DNA of 34,706 bases from an uncultured Prochlorococcus sp. (GTDB lineage Bacteria; Cyanobacteriota; Cyanobacteriia; PCC-6307; Cyanobiaceae), in NCBI GenBank assembly GCA_902595175.1, contig CACJPB010000011.1:1-34706 (forward strand). Reading direction: 5' to 3'. Below the pieces are notes generated by a model. It worked only from the letters and a program-made list of their open reading frames with translations. It did no database searches and was not told the origin of the DNA. Below are positions 15,310-25,588 of the stretch, in pieces (positions within the stretch are counted from its first letter, which is position 1; each line of letters opens with the position of its first letter). A program made the position numbers and the translations under genes.

Positions 15310-15768
15310 ATGAAAAAATTAAAAAAACAAATATTATTAGCGTTGGGAATTTTCACTTCTCTAAACCTTACTACTCTTAAAGTAAATGCAAGTTCATTTG
15401 GTGCAGAAATTTTTTGTACTATGCGAGATGGGGGCAATGACCATGAAAGTAGTTGGGATGCGGCTTATACATATATAAAAAAACAAAAAGGAGGATTATT
15501 CAAAGCTTCACCTAAAAATGCAGCAGCGGAAATTACTGAAACAGTTATAAGAGAAAAAGAGAAATTTAGTTATTGCGTTGAATATTTAGATAATCTTCAT
15601 CCAAATAGACAACTAATAAGAGATTTAGAAAAAGAAGAAAAAAGAAAAGAAAAAGAAGCACAAGATAGAGAAAACAAGAGAAAAAAATTAGAAAAAGAAT
15701 TAGAAGAAACCAATAGAGGAATTTCTGAAGAATTTACTGATGAAACACTTGATAGATATAGTTATTGA
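15310..15768 (+). CDS. Exported picocyanobacterial protein, unknown function
   Basis: A 152-residue protein with a signal peptide (Lys-rich start, hydrophobic core at about 7-20, likely cleavage after residue 27, VNA/S). The mature part has two cysteines (C36 and about C98) that could form a disulfide, an aromatic stretch SWDAAYTYIKKQ, then a strongly charged coiled-coil region (about 110-145) rich in Lys and Glu. Probably periplasmic or lumenal. It has the look of a picocyanobacterium-specific hypothetical family. No enzymatic motif. Confidence 0.65.
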   Translation: MKKLKKQILLALGIFTSLNLTTLKVNASSFGAEIFCTMRDGGNDHESSWDAAYTYIKKQKGGLFKASPKNAAAEITETVIREKEKFSYCVEYLDNLHPNRQLIRDLEKEEKRKEKEAQDRENKRKKLEKELEETNRGISEEFTDETLDRYSY

Positions 15769-15883
15769 TCAATTTTTTATAAAGATAATAATTTGTTCTA
15801 AAATTACTAAATACTATTTTGTATCTAAACACACTAAAAAAAATTTTTACTGGCCAATGTAGCCTAAAAGGCATTAATAATTA

Positions 15884-15911
15884 TTGACTTTTAATATATT
15901 CAAGCCATTAT
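15884..15911 (+). promoter_or_regulatory. Possible sigma-70 type promoter for the HNH gene
   Basis: TTGACT (15884-15889) and CATTAT (15906-15911) are spaced by 16 bases and lie 21 bases before the ATG at 15933. The -35 is good and the -10 weak. In such AT-rich DNA chance matches are frequent. Confidence 0.3.
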
Positions 15912-15932
15912 TTATTTAACTAAATATTCTAA

Positions 15933-16331
15933 ATGCATATTAATGATGCGGTGTTTTTAGAGGATTTATGTCCTAAGTTTAGATTAAGACAATGGCGAAA
16001 ATCTATTCATAAGTTTACAGGAAAGAGTTGTATATATTGCGGAAAAACTTCTGAATCTATTGACCATGTAATACCAAGAAGCCAAGGAGGCTTAAGTACA
16101 ACAGAAAACTGTGTCCCAGCATGCCTTTCCTGTAATGGTGATAAATCAGATGAAAATGCTTTGTATTGGTATAGAAGACAAAAATTTTATGATCCTCGAA
16201 GAGCAATGGCTATAAGAGCTTGGTTAGATGGAGATCTAAGACTAGCTATAAGATTACTGCAATGGGCTAATCCTAATTTTCAGGTTAATAAAAATAACGA
16301 AAAAGATGGATCAGAATATAGAGCAGCTTGA
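15933..16331 (+). CDS. HNH endonuclease family protein
   Basis: A 132-residue HNH protein. The zinc-type cysteines C33-x-x-C36 and C64-x-x-C67 flank D44-H45 (IDHVIPRSQGG) and N59, followed by N68, the normal core of HNH enzymes. The C-terminal 50 residues are helical and Trp/Arg-rich (RAMAIRAWLDGDLRLAIRLL) and may bind DNA. It is not related in its N-terminal part to the island HNH protein at 8682-9359. Similar short HNH proteins are widespread in cyanobacterial core genomes. The substrate is unknown. Confidence 0.82.
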   Translation: MHINDAVFLEDLCPKFRLRQWRKSIHKFTGKSCIYCGKTSESIDHVIPRSQGGLSTTENCVPACLSCNGDKSDENALYWYRRQKFYDPRRAMAIRAWLDGDLRLAIRLLQWANPNFQVNKNNEKDGSEYRAA

Positions 16332-16562
16332 TTACCAAACATTACATATTTTTTTAGCGTTATAACTCTCACATATATTTTCCAATTCTCTTGGCGATTC
16401 TGGGAATATTAAAATTGTCGAAAGTGAAATGAGAAGTACAAATAGTTTTTGATAGACTTTAAAGTTAATAAAACTGATTTCTTTTTCTTTAAGACGACAA
16501 TAACTTTTGCTAATGCAATAAGTTTTTAATTTTAATTCAGGTTTAAGAACTGTCTTCATCAT
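16332..16562 (-). CDS. Small membrane-associated protein, unknown function
   Basis: A 76-residue protein with a basic N-terminal half, one hydrophobic helix (about 38-53) and a short C-terminal tail FPESPRELENICESYN with cysteines 64 and 73 and a final NVW. A hydrophobic stretch followed by Pro-rich and Cys-pair sequence is common among small picocyanobacterial proteins. The stop abuts the HNH stop with no bases between. The start could be either of two adjacent ATG codons. Confidence 0.55.
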   Translation of the reverse strand: MMKTVLKPELKLKTYCISKSYCRLKEKEISFINFKVYQKLFVLLISLSTILIFPESPRELENICESYNAKKICNVW

Positions 16563-16593
16563 TAATAATACATATGTACTACTTTAGCATCAC

Positions 16594-17472
16594 ATGAAGA
16601 ATCCTGCAAGTTCACTAAATAATAAAAATAAATTTTTAATCTTTGGATGTGGTTTCAGCGGTAGTTTCTTTGCAAAAAAAATTAGGCAATTAGGTTATAC
16701 CGCTTTAACAAGTTCGAGATCTGAAAAAAAAGATCCAGATAGTTTCCTATTCAACAGCGAAATCGGTATTATTCCTACTAAAAAAACTTTTGATGGAGTC
16801 ACACATATTCTTAGTTGCATACCTCCCGACAAAAATGGAAAAGATCCAGTATTAAGCAGTCTTAAAGATCAGCTAAAAAGTTTATCCCTTGAATGGGTTG
16901 GCTACTTATCTACAACAGGCGTTTACGGGAACACCAAGGGTGATTGGGTTTCTGAAATTGATAACCCAAACCCTTTTCAGGAAAGAAGTCATAAAAGATT
17001 AAATTGTGAAAAAGAATGGCTTGAATCTGGTTTACCTGTACAAATTTTTAGGTTACCTGGTATTTATGGACCTGGACGATCCACTTTTGAAGCAATAAAA
17101 AATAAAAAAGTTCGTGTTATTTCTAAAAAAAATCAGGTATTTTCAAGAATTCATGTTGCTGATATTACAAATGCAATTATCTATCTATTACAAAATAAAA
17201 ATTCCTTAAAGTTTTATCAAATTATTAATATTGCAGATGATCAACCCTGTTCTCAGATAGAAGTTATTCAATATTGCTACGATTTACTTGGCTTAACAAT
17301 GCCAAGGCCAGTGTTATTTGAAGATGCAAAAAAAGAATTATCACCTATCGCTCAATCTTTTTGGATGGAAAATAGAAGAGTTTCTAATAAACTTTTATGC
17401 GAAACACTCGGATATAAACTAATTTATAAAAACTATAGAATAGGTTTAAAAAATTGCTATTTGAATAGTTAA
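16594..17472 (+). CDS. NAD(P)-dependent epimerase/dehydratase-like protein
   Basis: A 292-residue extended short-chain dehydrogenase-like protein. The nucleotide-binding loop GCGFSGSF is at 18-25, and the catalytic region has YLSTTGVYG (about 109-117) with the Thr/Tyr arrangement of epimerases, but the usual Tyr-x3-Lys is replaced by a SHKRLNCEKEW segment as in the YeeZ-type group. IPDGxGPG-type binding appears as LPGIYGPGRS. The substrate is unknown; sugar-nucleotide or cofactor chemistry is plausible. pdxA follows after 22 bases on the same strand. Confidence 0.75.
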   Translation: MKNPASSLNNKNKFLIFGCGFSGSFFAKKIRQLGYTALTSSRSEKKDPDSFLFNSEIGIIPTKKTFDGVTHILSCIPPDKNGKDPVLSSLKDQLKSLSLEWVGYLSTTGVYGNTKGDWVSEIDNPNPFQERSHKRLNCEKEWLESGLPVQIFRLPGIYGPGRSTFEAIKNKKVRVISKKNQVFSRIHVADITNAIIYLLQNKNSLKFYQIINIADDQPCSQIEVIQYCYDLLGLTMPRPVLFEDAKKELSPIAQSFWMENRRVSNKLLCETLGYKLIYKNYRIGLKNCYLNS

Positions 17473-17494
17473 AAAATAAATTTACAAACTCTTT

Positions 17495-18529
17495 ATGAAT
17501 TTTCAGAATACAAAAAAGGATTTGAAGGTAGTAATAAGCGTGGGAGATGAGTCAGGTATTGGACCCGAAATAATTTTAAAAGCACTTTGTTCTAATGAGA
17601 TATCAGAAAATATTGACTTTATATTGGTTGGATCAAAAAGAAATTTACAAAATACATACAAACATCTTAGATCCCTAGGATTAGAAAACCTTGCAAATCC
17701 AAAAGATTTAAAGATACATGATCTCGAAATTTCCTCAGCAGATAATGATTCTAAATCAAGCTATGGCAATTCAAGTTTCTATTACTTAACACAAGCAATT
17801 AAACTTGTAAAAGAACATCCTAATTCAGCACTTGTAACTGGACCAATCTGCAAAAAATCATGGTCACTATCAGGACATTACTTCTCTGGGCAAACTGAAG
17901 TATTAGCAAAATCGTGTGGAGTTAAAAATGTTGGAATGTTATTCACAGCAAAATCACCAATCACAGGATGGAGATTCAATACGCTACTAGCTACAACTCA
18001 CATAGCTCTTCGTGAGGTTCCCAATGAATTAACTACAGAATTAATCCATTCAAAACTAGACCTTTTCAAAGATTTTTGTAATACCTATGTTGATAAACCT
18101 ACTTTAAAAGTAGCAGGATTAAATCCTCATGCTGGTGAAGAGGGGATTTTGGGTAGTGAAGAAAAAGATTGGCTCAATGATGCATTGATTGATTGGAATG
18201 AAAAGAATAGAGGTATAAAATTATTAGGCCCTTTATCACCAGATAGTTGCTGGAATTCTTCCGTAAAAGCATGGAATTACAAAGATGCGGAAAAGCATGA
18301 TGGTATTCTCGCCATGTATCATGATCAAGGTTTAATACCAATGAAAATAATAGCTCTTAATTACTCAGTAAATACCACAATAGGTTTACCGTTTATAAGA
18401 ACATCTCCAGATCATGGGACGGGATTTGATATTGCTGGAAAGGGAGTAGCTGAATCTCACAGCATGATTGAAGCTATAAAAACTGCTGTAGAAATGACCA
18501 ATAATTCAAGACAGCTTTACACGCATTAA
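17495..18529 (+). CDS. pdxA: 4-hydroxythreonine-4-phosphate dehydrogenase
   Basis: A 344-residue enzyme of vitamin B6 (pyridoxal phosphate) synthesis by the DXP-dependent route, oxidising 4-phosphohydroxy-L-threonine with NAD. Visible family motifs are GDESGIGPEI (18-27), the metal-binding histidines in ATTHIALREVP, GLNPHAGEEG and MYHDQGLIPMK, and the C-terminal TSPDHGTGFDIAG. The length is normal. The last 24 bases overlap the 3' end of accB on the other strand. Confidence 0.93.
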   Translation: MNFQNTKKDLKVVISVGDESGIGPEIILKALCSNEISENIDFILVGSKRNLQNTYKHLRSLGLENLANPKDLKIHDLEISSADNDSKSSYGNSSFYYLTQAIKLVKEHPNSALVTGPICKKSWSLSGHYFSGQTEVLAKSCGVKNVGMLFTAKSPITGWRFNTLLATTHIALREVPNELTTELIHSKLDLFKDFCNTYVDKPTLKVAGLNPHAGEEGILGSEEKDWLNDALIDWNEKNRGIKLLGPLSPDSCWNSSVKAWNYKDAEKHDGILAMYHDQGLIPMKIIALNYSVNTTIGLPFIRTSPDHGTGFDIAGKGVAESHSMIEAIKTAVEMTNNSRQLYTH

Positions 18530-19012
18530 AACTTGACCAAATTCAACTGGTGTCCCATTTTCAACGAGAATCTCTACTATTTCAGCGTTAAATTCAGATT
18601 CAATTTCATTCATTAACTTCATAGCTTCCAAAATACAAATAGTTTGGCCGACCTTAACATTGTTTCCTACTTCTACGAATGGCTCCTCACCAGGGGCTGC
18701 AGCTCTATAAAAGGTTCCTACCATAGGTGATGTTATTTCAGTAAGGTCAGAGCGTCCAGGAGGCGCTACCTGAGGCGCTTCAGGCTCATTAACAACTGGG
18801 ATGTTATTATTAAAGGCTTTTTCATTAGCAATTGTTTGCCTATCAAATGAATTATTAGATACTAAATTATTAACAACTTGATTTTGATCAAATAAGTTCC
18901 TTTTTATTTCAAGTTTAAAATCTTCTCCCTCTAGTAAGAATTCTTGAATATCGCTTGTAGAGATTTTATCTATTAAGCGATTTAAGTCATCATGATCTAA
19001 TTTCATAGCCAT
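18506..19012 (-). CDS. accB: Biotin carboxyl carrier protein of acetyl-CoA carboxylase
   Basis: A 168-residue BCCP. The C-terminal biotinyl domain (about 90-168) has the biotin attachment site EAMKLMNE with K132, and the protruding thumb TSPMVGTFYRAAAPGEEPF is present. The N-terminal 50 residues and a Pro/Asn-rich linker complete the usual layout. It carries carboxybiotin between AccC and AccAD in the first step of fatty-acid synthesis. The start overlaps the efp stop by one base (TAATG), pointing to translational coupling. ATG two codons downstream is an alternative start. Confidence 0.94.
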   Translation of the reverse strand: MAMKLDHDDLNRLIDKISTSDIQEFLLEGEDFKLEIKRNLFDQNQVVNNLVSNNSFDRQTIANEKAFNNNIPVVNEPEAPQVAPPGRSDLTEITSPMVGTFYRAAAPGEEPFVEVGNNVKVGQTICILEAMKLMNEIESEFNAEIVEILVENGTPVEFGQVLMRVKLS

Positions 19013-19572
19013 TAATTTTCACGTCCAAGATAACTATCATTACGAGTATCAACTTTAATCATTTCTCCAACAGAAATAAATAAAGGAACCATAACTTGAG
19101 CACCTGTTTCTAGAATAGCTGGTTTCGTGCCCCCACTTGCAGTATCACCTTTAACTCCAGGATCAGTCTCTGTAACTTTCAAAGTAATAGATATTGGAAG
19201 TTCTACTTCTAAAACTTTACCATTATGGAAAATTACATTAACCTCCATACCCTCTTTCAAATACTTAGAACCCTTACCTATTTGTTCTGAGGAAAGTCTT
19301 GTCTCCTCAAAACTTGTCATATCCATAAAAACATAATCACCAGACTCCACATAAGTGTGTTGCAGGTTAGACTTCTCAAGGATAGCCTGCTGTACTGATT
19401 CTCCGGCTCGAAAAGTTTTTTCAACCACGTTGCCGCTTTGAACTGATTTTAATTTTGTTCGCACGAAAGCAGAACCCTTGCCAGGCTTGACATGTAGAAA
19501 TTCTACAACACGCCAAACTTGTCCATCCAATTCGATGGTAGTACCTGTGCGAAAATCGTTACTGGAAATCAT
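19012..19572 (-). CDS. efp: Translation elongation factor P
   Basis: A 186-residue EF-P starting [14 protein letters not shown], the normal family start. An in-frame ATG twelve codons upstream (19608) would add [12 protein letters not shown], which has no family counterpart and would reach to within 7 bases of the divergent cyclophilin start, so I place the start at 19572. EF-P relieves ribosome stalling at polyproline. The loop lysine that enters the peptidyl-transferase centre is K32 (HVKPGKGSA). The efp-accB order is common in cyanobacteria and other bacteria. Confidence 0.94.
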   Translation of the reverse strand: MISSNDFRTGTTIELDGQVWRVVEFLHVKPGKGSAFVRTKLKSVQSGNVVEKTFRAGESVQQAILEKSNLQHTYVESGDYVFMDMTSFEETRLSSEQIGKGSKYLKEGMEVNVIFHNGKVLEVELPISITLKVTETDPGVKGDTASGGTKPAILETGAQVMVPLFISVGEMIKVDTRNDSYLGREN

Positions 19573-19615
19573 TCCTGTATTACATCCCCAAGGATCATAA
19601 ACCTGCAAGAGTGCT

Positions 19616-20707
19616 ATGCAAAAATTCTTATCAAATCAGAACAAACTTTTTTTAATTCTATCGATTGTAATTTTACTGGTTTTTCTCATAAAACCGATTC
19701 AAGTACTAGCTGATTTACCTACAGGAAATGCAGTAAAAGACCCTAGTGCAATCCTTAGAAACGCACTCCCTATCAAGCAAATTGAATTACAAGAACTTCA
19801 ACACAAATTGGAAGAAACTAGTGACCTTGTAAGAGGAGGAAGATGGCCCGCTCTTACGAAAACTGTTACAAAATGTCAATCTTTACTAAAAAAATACCAG
19901 AATAAAATTATTCAAGAATTACCAAACGATAAAAAGAAAATTGCTGAAAAAACATTTTTAGAACTCAAAGAAAATCTTGAAAATCTTCAAGATTACTCTA
20001 AATCAAAGGATAAATACTCATTTATAGCGACTCGAAGAGATGCTTTAGATAAAATAGGTGGATTAGAAGAATATTTTCTACCAAACGAATTTCCATACAT
20101 TATTCCCCAAGAATTTGATAATTTACCAAGATTACTGGGCAGAGCAAAGGTCAATATAAAAACCTCCAAAGGAGATATGCAAGCTATTGTAGATGGATTT
20201 AATGCTCCACTTACAGCAGGAGCATTTATAGATTTATCTTCAAAAAACTTCTACAAAGATTTACCTATCAACAGAGCAGAAGAATTTTTTGTACTGCAAA
20301 CAGGTGACCCAATTGGTGAAGATATTGGTTACATAGATCCTGAAACAAACGAAGAACGTCACGTTCCCTTGGAAATTAGAATTCCTAATGAAAAAGATAC
20401 TTTTTATAATCAAACATTTGAAGATTTAGGTCTTTACACAGAGACGCCAACATTACCTTTCGCAACACTTGGAACTCTAGGATGGTCCCATTCAAATACA
20501 GCAGTTGATGATGGCTCATCGCAATTTTTCTTCTTTTTATATGAAGCAGAATTAAATCCAGCAGGTCGCAATTTAATTGACGGGAGGAATGCTGCCTTTG
20601 GTTACGTTGTAGATGGATTTGATGTATTAGAAGAGCTTACTAAAGATGACACAATAATTTCGATTGATGTTTTAGAAGGGTTTGAAAACCTCAAATTAAA
20701 TGCATAA
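19616..20707 (+). CDS. Cyclophilin-type peptidyl-prolyl isomerase, lumenal/periplasmic
   Basis: A 363-residue protein. An N-terminal hydrophobic segment (about 10-31, ending VLA) acts as signal peptide or anchor. The next 120 residues are a helical, coiled-coil-like region ([15 protein letters not shown]) as in the plant thylakoid TLP38/TLP40 group, and about 175-363 is a cyclophilin domain with FFVLQTGDP and QFFFFLYE core motifs. The usual catalytic Arg motif is poorly conserved, so isomerase activity may be low. Likely role: folding or phosphatase regulation in the thylakoid lumen. Its end overlaps the thiL start by eight bases, suggesting co-transcription. Confidence 0.85.
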   Translation: MQKFLSNQNKLFLILSIVILLVFLIKPIQVLADLPTGNAVKDPSAILRNALPIKQIELQELQHKLEETSDLVRGGRWPALTKTVTKCQSLLKKYQNKIIQELPNDKKKIAEKTFLELKENLENLQDYSKSKDKYSFIATRRDALDKIGGLEEYFLPNEFPYIIPQEFDNLPRLLGRAKVNIKTSKGDMQAIVDGFNAPLTAGAFIDLSSKNFYKDLPINRAEEFFVLQTGDPIGEDIGYIDPETNEERHVPLEIRIPNEKDTFYNQTFEDLGLYTETPTLPFATLGTLGWSHSNTAVDDGSSQFFFFLYEAELNPAGRNLIDGRNAAFGYVVDGFDVLEELTKDDTIISIDVLEGFENLKLNA

Positions 20708-21686
20708 AGAAATATTAAAAGATATAGGGGAAAAAGAATTAATAAATAGGCTAAAAAAATTTATGCCTAAAAACCAAATTTCAGATGATTGTGCTTTGAT
20801 TAAAACTAAAAATGAAAATATACTTGTTAATACTGATTGTTTGGTAGAAAATGTGCATTTCAATGATATTACTATTTGTCCTGGGGACCTTGGATGGAAA
20901 GCAGTTGTTAGCAACATCTCTGACTTATTATCAAGTGGAAGCAAGCAAACTATAGGTATTACAATCAGCCTGGTTCTACCTGCTAGAACTGAGTGGATTT
21001 GGGTTGAAGAATTATACAAAGGAATAAATAAAGCATTAAAAGAATATGGCGGGATAATTCTAGGAGGAGATTGCTCAAAGGGAAATGAAAAAATCATTTC
21101 AATTACGGCCTTTGGAATTCAAGGTGAACTTGAATTACGAAGAAACGCGTGTAAACCAGGAGATATAATCTTAACTACAGGAATTCATGGTCTTAGCAAA
21201 CTAGGATTTATGATAGAAAATAAAGTTAATTTCGATAATGATTTTTATCTTAATAAAAAATTAATCAGTAAGTCCATTGAATATTTTTGCCGCCCTAAAG
21301 TCTACCCAAATTTTCTAAATAATCTCCTCACAACTCGCACCAATAAAAAAATAACGAGAATAGGATGCACTGATAGCAGTGATGGTCTATTTCAAGCCTT
21401 ACAAGATTTAGCAATAGCTAGCAGCTGTAAAGCGATAATAAATTATGAAAAAATACCTAAAGATAAAGATTGGCCTAAAGGAGATAAATGGGACGAATAT
21501 TATTTTTTTGGAGGTGAAGACTATGAATTAGTTTTCTCATTGCCAAAAGAGTGGGCAAATAATATATCTAAACTTGATAAAGATATTTACGAAATCGGGT
21601 TTTTTTCTGATGGTAAACCATCAGTAGAATTTAAAGATAATAAAAAAAATAAATTATTCAATAACAAACCTTTCAAACACTTTTAG
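20700..21686 (+). CDS. thiL: Thiamine-monophosphate kinase
   Basis: A 328-residue ThiL, phosphorylating thiamine monophosphate to the active diphosphate. ATP and metal-binding motifs of the family appear in order: DDCALI, VNTDCLVENVHF, GDLGWKAVVSNISDLLSSG, GGDCSKG, CTDSSDGLFQAL and FFGGEDYEL near the C-terminus. The ATG overlaps the cyclophilin stop by eight bases. It converges on gap2 with no base between the two stop codons. Confidence 0.93.
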   Translation: MHKEILKDIGEKELINRLKKFMPKNQISDDCALIKTKNENILVNTDCLVENVHFNDITICPGDLGWKAVVSNISDLLSSGSKQTIGITISLVLPARTEWIWVEELYKGINKALKEYGGIILGGDCSKGNEKIISITAFGIQGELELRRNACKPGDIILTTGIHGLSKLGFMIENKVNFDNDFYLNKKLISKSIEYFCRPKVYPNFLNNLLTTRTNKKITRIGCTDSSDGLFQALQDLAIASSCKAIINYEKIPKDKDWPKGDKWDEYYFFGGEDYELVFSLPKEWANNISKLDKDIYEIGFFSDGKPSVEFKDNKKNKLFNNKPFKHF

Positions 21687-22709
21687 TTATTCCCAATTTT
21701 TTGCGACAATCTCAGCTAAATCTACAACTCTCTGACTGTAACCCCACTCATTGTCGTACCATGCAAGAACCTTTACAAGGTTATCTCCGATACACATAGT
21801 AAGATCACTATCAACAATTGATGATTCATTGGTACCTGCATAATCGCTGGATACTAATGGTTCATCTCCGTACTTGATGATGCCTTTCATTGAGCCTAGA
21901 GAAGCTTCCTTGAGAGCATTATTGACTTCTTCGGTTGTGACAGATTTAGAAGATTCAAAAACGAAATCTACTGCTGATACGTTAGGAGTTGGAACTCTCA
22001 TTGCAATTCCTGTTAATTTGCCTTTCATTTCCGGATAAACCAGTGCTACTGCTTTTGCAGCACCAGTGGAAGTAGGAACAATGTTTGTAGCAGCAGCTCT
22101 AGCCCTTCTTAAATCTCTATGACTATTATCTAAAATTCTTTGATCACCTGTATAACTATGAATTGTAGTCATCAAACCTTTGTTAATTCCAAAAGTTTGG
22201 TCTAAAACTTTAACCACAGGAGCTAAACAGTTTGTTGTACAACTAGCGTTGCTCAGAATATCATAATCTTTGTGTTTATATGAATCAGCATTAACTCCCA
22301 CTACATAAGTACCAACGCCATCACCTTTACCGGGAGCAGTTAAGATAACTTTTTTTGCTCCTACCTCAAGGTGCTTACTAGCACCAACATCTGTATTAAA
22401 GACTCCAGTAGATTCGATAACCAAATCTACACCCCAATCTTTCCAAGGGAGATTAAGTGGATTTCTATCAGAGAAGCACTTAATTGTCTTGTTATTAATT
22501 ACAAAAGTATCATCAGTATATTGAATATCAACACCATCAAGTTGACCAAGGACTGAGTCGTACTTTAATAGATGAGCGTTAGTCTTGGGATCGGAAGTTA
22601 CATTGATTCCAACTACTTCAATATTGGTGTAAGCCCCTCTACTAAGCCAACAGCGCATAAAGTTTCGACCAATTCTGCCAAAGCCGTTAATTGCAACACG
22701 CAAAGTCAT
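21687..22709 (-). CDS. gap2: Glyceraldehyde-3-phosphate dehydrogenase, Calvin-cycle type
   Basis: A 340-residue GAPDH. The nucleotide loop is GFGRIGRN (9-16), the catalytic pair is C157 (ASCTTNC) and H184 (TIHSYTGDQ), and [20 protein letters not shown] is the phosphate-binding region. The sequence after the second beta strand (GINVTSDP) lacks the Asp typical of NAD-only enzymes, in line with the dual-cofactor Gap2 form that reduces 1,3-bisphosphoglycerate in carbon fixation and is controlled by CP12 in cyanobacteria. Divergent from murC across a 192-base gap that must hold both promoters. Confidence 0.94.
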   Translation of the reverse strand: MTLRVAINGFGRIGRNFMRCWLSRGAYTNIEVVGINVTSDPKTNAHLLKYDSVLGQLDGVDIQYTDDTFVINNKTIKCFSDRNPLNLPWKDWGVDLVIESTGVFNTDVGASKHLEVGAKKVILTAPGKGDGVGTYVVGVNADSYKHKDYDILSNASCTTNCLAPVVKVLDQTFGINKGLMTTIHSYTGDQRILDNSHRDLRRARAAATNIVPTSTGAAKAVALVYPEMKGKLTGIAMRVPTPNVSAVDFVFESSKSVTTEEVNNALKEASLGSMKGIIKYGDEPLVSSDYAGTNESSIVDSDLTMCIGDNLVKVLAWYDNEWGYSQRVVDLAEIVAKNWE

Positions 22710-22901
22710 AACTAATAATTTCTAAATGATTAACCTAAGTTGCTGATCATACTGAATTTTGTGCAATAACGTAAGGTTTTTTTGATTTATTAAGCAAATA
22801 AGACTAGTTTTGTATTAATTCAAGAAAAAAAAACATTTTTTTTAAGAAAAAATAGCAAAATTTTACCTAGAAGTTATTTTGATTTAAGTAAAAGATAAAC
22901 A

Positions 22902-24323
22902 TTGGATAAAAAATTACTGTTGAAAAGTCATTTTCATTTTATTGGGATTGGAGGTATTGGGATGTCAGCATTAGCAATAGGTTTACTTAAAAAAGGCTGT
23001 TCAGTTTCAGGTTCTGATTTAGTTAAAAACGATGAAACTAAAAAATTAGAGAAATTAGGTGCAATAATCTTTACTTCTCAAATTCGACAAAATATTGAAT
23101 TTATTATTTCAAAATTTACCAACAAATTGATTAATTTTGTTGTAAGCTCTGCGATCAAGCCAGAAAATGAAGAATTTTTGTACTGCAAAAAAAACAATTT
23201 ATCAATAAAACATCGTTCAGAGATACTTGCAATGCTAATGCGCACTTATACTGCATTGGCGGTAGCCGGCAGCCACGGAAAAACATCAACCAGTTCATTT
23301 TTATCTACAATACTCGAGTTATGTACACGTAATTCCTCTTCAATAACTGGAGGAATAATTCCTATTTACAACTCTAATTGTCATTTAGAAAATACAAGAT
23401 ACTTAGTAGCTGAAGTTGATGAATCTGATGGGACTATTAATAAATATAAGTCTGATATCGGAATAATCAATAACATTGATTATGATCATTGCGATTACTT
23501 TTCTAATTTAAGTGAAGTCATATCTTCTTTTAAAAGTTTTGCTAAAAACTCTAAAAAATTACTAATTAATTTCGATTGTGAAACCTCAAGAAATAATTTT
23601 AATTCTAATTGTAAGTGGTCAAACACTACGACTAAAAACGTTGATTATGCAATAATTCCGACTGAAATTAATTCAAAGTATACAATTGGAAAATATTATG
23701 AAAATGAAAATTTTATTAGTAGCTTAAATATTCCAATTCCAGGATTACACAATCTATCTAATATCACTGCAGCAATAGCAGCTTCAAGAATGATAGGAGT
23801 AGATTTTATAGACATTAAGAAAAATATAAAATACCTGAAACTCCCAAAAAAAAGATTTGAATTCAGAGGCCAAATAGATGAAAGATGTTTATATGATGAT
23901 TATGCACATCACCCAAACGAAATAAAAGAGACGATTAAATTAGGAAGATTATTGATTGAGCAAAAACATAATAATGAATGTAAAAAAAGTAGATTAATAG
24001 CTATATTTCAACCTCATAGATACTCTCGAGTAAAGCAATTTTCTAAAGAATTCGCTAAAGAATTATCAAAAGCAGATGTTATTTATGTAACCAGTATTTA
24101 TGGAGCAGGAGAAGGAAATGAAGATAAAATTACTTCGAAAATTATCACTGATCTTATTTATAAAAAAAATAAAAATGTACATTACATAAATAATTATTAT
24201 GAAGTTACAGAGGATTTTTACGAATTAACTCAAAAAGGGGATTTAATTTTGAATATGGGAGCTGGTGATTGTCATAATTTCTGGTCAATTTTAAATGAAA
24301 AAACAATTAAAATTGATAACTAA
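22902..24323 (+). CDS. murC: UDP-N-acetylmuramate--L-alanine ligase
   Basis: A 473-residue Mur ligase adding L-alanine to UDP-MurNAc. The N-terminal Rossmann motif is GIGGIGMSALA (15-25), the ATP P-loop GSHGKT (123-128), the metal-binding region VAEVDESDGT and the C-terminal domain marker DDYAHHPNEI. The TTG start at 22902 fits the family N-terminus, which begins a few residues before the GIGGIGM loop. murB follows directly. Confidence 0.93.
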   Translation: MDKKLLLKSHFHFIGIGGIGMSALAIGLLKKGCSVSGSDLVKNDETKKLEKLGAIIFTSQIRQNIEFIISKFTNKLINFVVSSAIKPENEEFLYCKKNNLSIKHRSEILAMLMRTYTALAVAGSHGKTSTSSFLSTILELCTRNSSSITGGIIPIYNSNCHLENTRYLVAEVDESDGTINKYKSDIGIINNIDYDHCDYFSNLSEVISSFKSFAKNSKKLLINFDCETSRNNFNSNCKWSNTTTKNVDYAIIPTEINSKYTIGKYYENENFISSLNIPIPGLHNLSNITAAIAASRMIGVDFIDIKKNIKYLKLPKKRFEFRGQIDERCLYDDYAHHPNEIKETIKLGRLLIEQKHNNECKKSRLIAIFQPHRYSRVKQFSKEFAKELSKADVIYVTSIYGAGEGNEDKITSKIITDLIYKKNKNVHYINNYYEVTEDFYELTQKGDLILNMGAGDCHNFWSILNEKTIKIDN

Positions 24324-24326
24324 TTG

Positions 24327-25220
24327 ATGAATAAAAAAATTTTTTCTGAAAAACGTAATTTAAGTAATTATACAACGATTAAAGTGGGAGGAGTAGCTGA
24401 ATTTTTTGCGGAACCAAGAAGCATTGAAGAAGTTTCATATCTAATAAAATGGGCTAATTTAAACAAACAAAGATGTCAAATAATTGGCGCGGGTTCAAAT
24501 CTTTTAATAAATAATATTTTCATAAAAGGCTTAGTTATTTGTACAAAAAAACTGAAATCACTAAAGATAGAGCCATATTCAGGAATTGTTGAAGCGGAAG
24601 CAGGTGTAATGCTCCCAACATTATCTAATTCACTTGCTAAAAATGGATTACAAGGAGGGGAATGGGCTGTAGGAATTCCGGGAACATTAGGAGGAGCAAT
24701 TTATATGAATGCTGGCACAGGTAATTTATCACTAGCAAAAAATCTTATTTCCGTAAAAGTTATAAATAATAAGACACATGAAAAACTTGAAATTGAAAAA
24801 AAAGATATCAATTTTGAGTATAGATTTAGCTCTTTTCAAAGAAATGATTTAACAATTATTAGTGCAAGATTACATTTTGAACCTAATGGAAATCTAGAAC
24901 AATTAATTCAAACAACCAAAAATAACCTCAAATTAAAAACAGAAACACAACCATATCATCAACCAAGTTTTGGTAGTGTTTTTAAAAATCCTGAAAATAA
25001 TTATGCAGCAAAATTAATTGATGATATGGGGTTAAAGGGATTTAAAATTGGCGGTGCTGAAATTTCTACAATGCATTCAAATTTTATAATTAACACTTCT
25101 TCGGCAAATTCAAAAGATATTTATAAATTAATAACAGTAATTCAACAAAAAGTACTACAAAACAAGGGGATTTATTTGCAACCGGAAGTAAGAATGATTG
25201 GTTTTGACTATCCTAACTAA
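24327..25220 (+). CDS. murB: UDP-N-acetylenolpyruvoylglucosamine reductase
   Basis: A 297-residue FAD enzyme reducing UDP-GlcNAc-enolpyruvate to UDP-MurNAc. FAD-binding GAGSNLLI and [16 protein letters not shown] are present, with the FGSVFKNP serine (proton donor region) and a C-terminal [11 protein letters not shown] at 24327 is preferred over the TTG just before it. It starts three bases after the murC stop, so the two genes form a cell-wall operon probably continuing into ybaB. Confidence 0.93.
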   Translation: MNKKIFSEKRNLSNYTTIKVGGVAEFFAEPRSIEEVSYLIKWANLNKQRCQIIGAGSNLLINNIFIKGLVICTKKLKSLKIEPYSGIVEAEAGVMLPTLSNSLAKNGLQGGEWAVGIPGTLGGAIYMNAGTGNLSLAKNLISVKVINNKTHEKLEIEKKDINFEYRFSSFQRNDLTIISARLHFEPNGNLEQLIQTTKNNLKLKTETQPYHQPSFGSVFKNPENNYAAKLIDDMGLKGFKIGGAEISTMHSNFIINTSSANSKDIYKLITVIQQKVLQNKGIYLQPEVRMIGFDYPN

Positions 25221-25237
25221 AGAAACGTTTATACAAA

Positions 25238-25588
25238 ATGGCGGGTTTTGGACTTCCTAACTTTGGACAACTTACAGAAGCTTTTAAAAAAGCTAAACAA
25301 ATTCAGCAAGATGCTCAAAAATTACAAGATGAACTTGAAAATATGGAGATTGAAGGCAAAAGTGATGATGAAATGATAAAAGTTTGGATAAGTGGAAACC
25401 AACTTCCCTTAAAGGTAGAAGTACAAGAAAATATCTTAAATGCAAATAAAGAACAAATAGAGCAAAACATTCTACAAGCTATTAAAAAAGCTCATGAATT
25501 ATCAACCACAACTATGAAAGAAAGGATGAATGATTTGACTGGTGGATTAAATCTTAATCTTCCTGGTTTCGATAATAGTGACTCTTAG
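25238..25588 (+). CDS. YbaB/EbfC family nucleoid-associated protein
   Basis: A 116-residue protein with the YbaB/EbfC fold: an N-terminal [20 protein letters not shown] helix, a heptad-like dimer helix ([18 protein letters not shown]) and the beta sheet with [15 protein letters not shown]. These dimers bind DNA without strong sequence specificity and organise the nucleoid. It lies 17 bases after murB. The last 35 bases overlap the convergent rsgA 3' end. Confidence 0.9.
   Translation: MAGFGLPNFGQLTEAFKKAKQIQQDAQKLQDELENMEIEGKSDDEMIKVWISGNQLPLKVEVQENILNANKEQIEQNILQAIKKAHELSTTTMKERMNDLTGGLNLNLPGFDNSDS

Noticed and set aside
19573-19608. Twelve-residue N-terminal extension of EF-P
   Set aside because: EF-P begins at [10 protein letters not shown] in the family, and the extension would crowd the divergent cyclophilin promoter.
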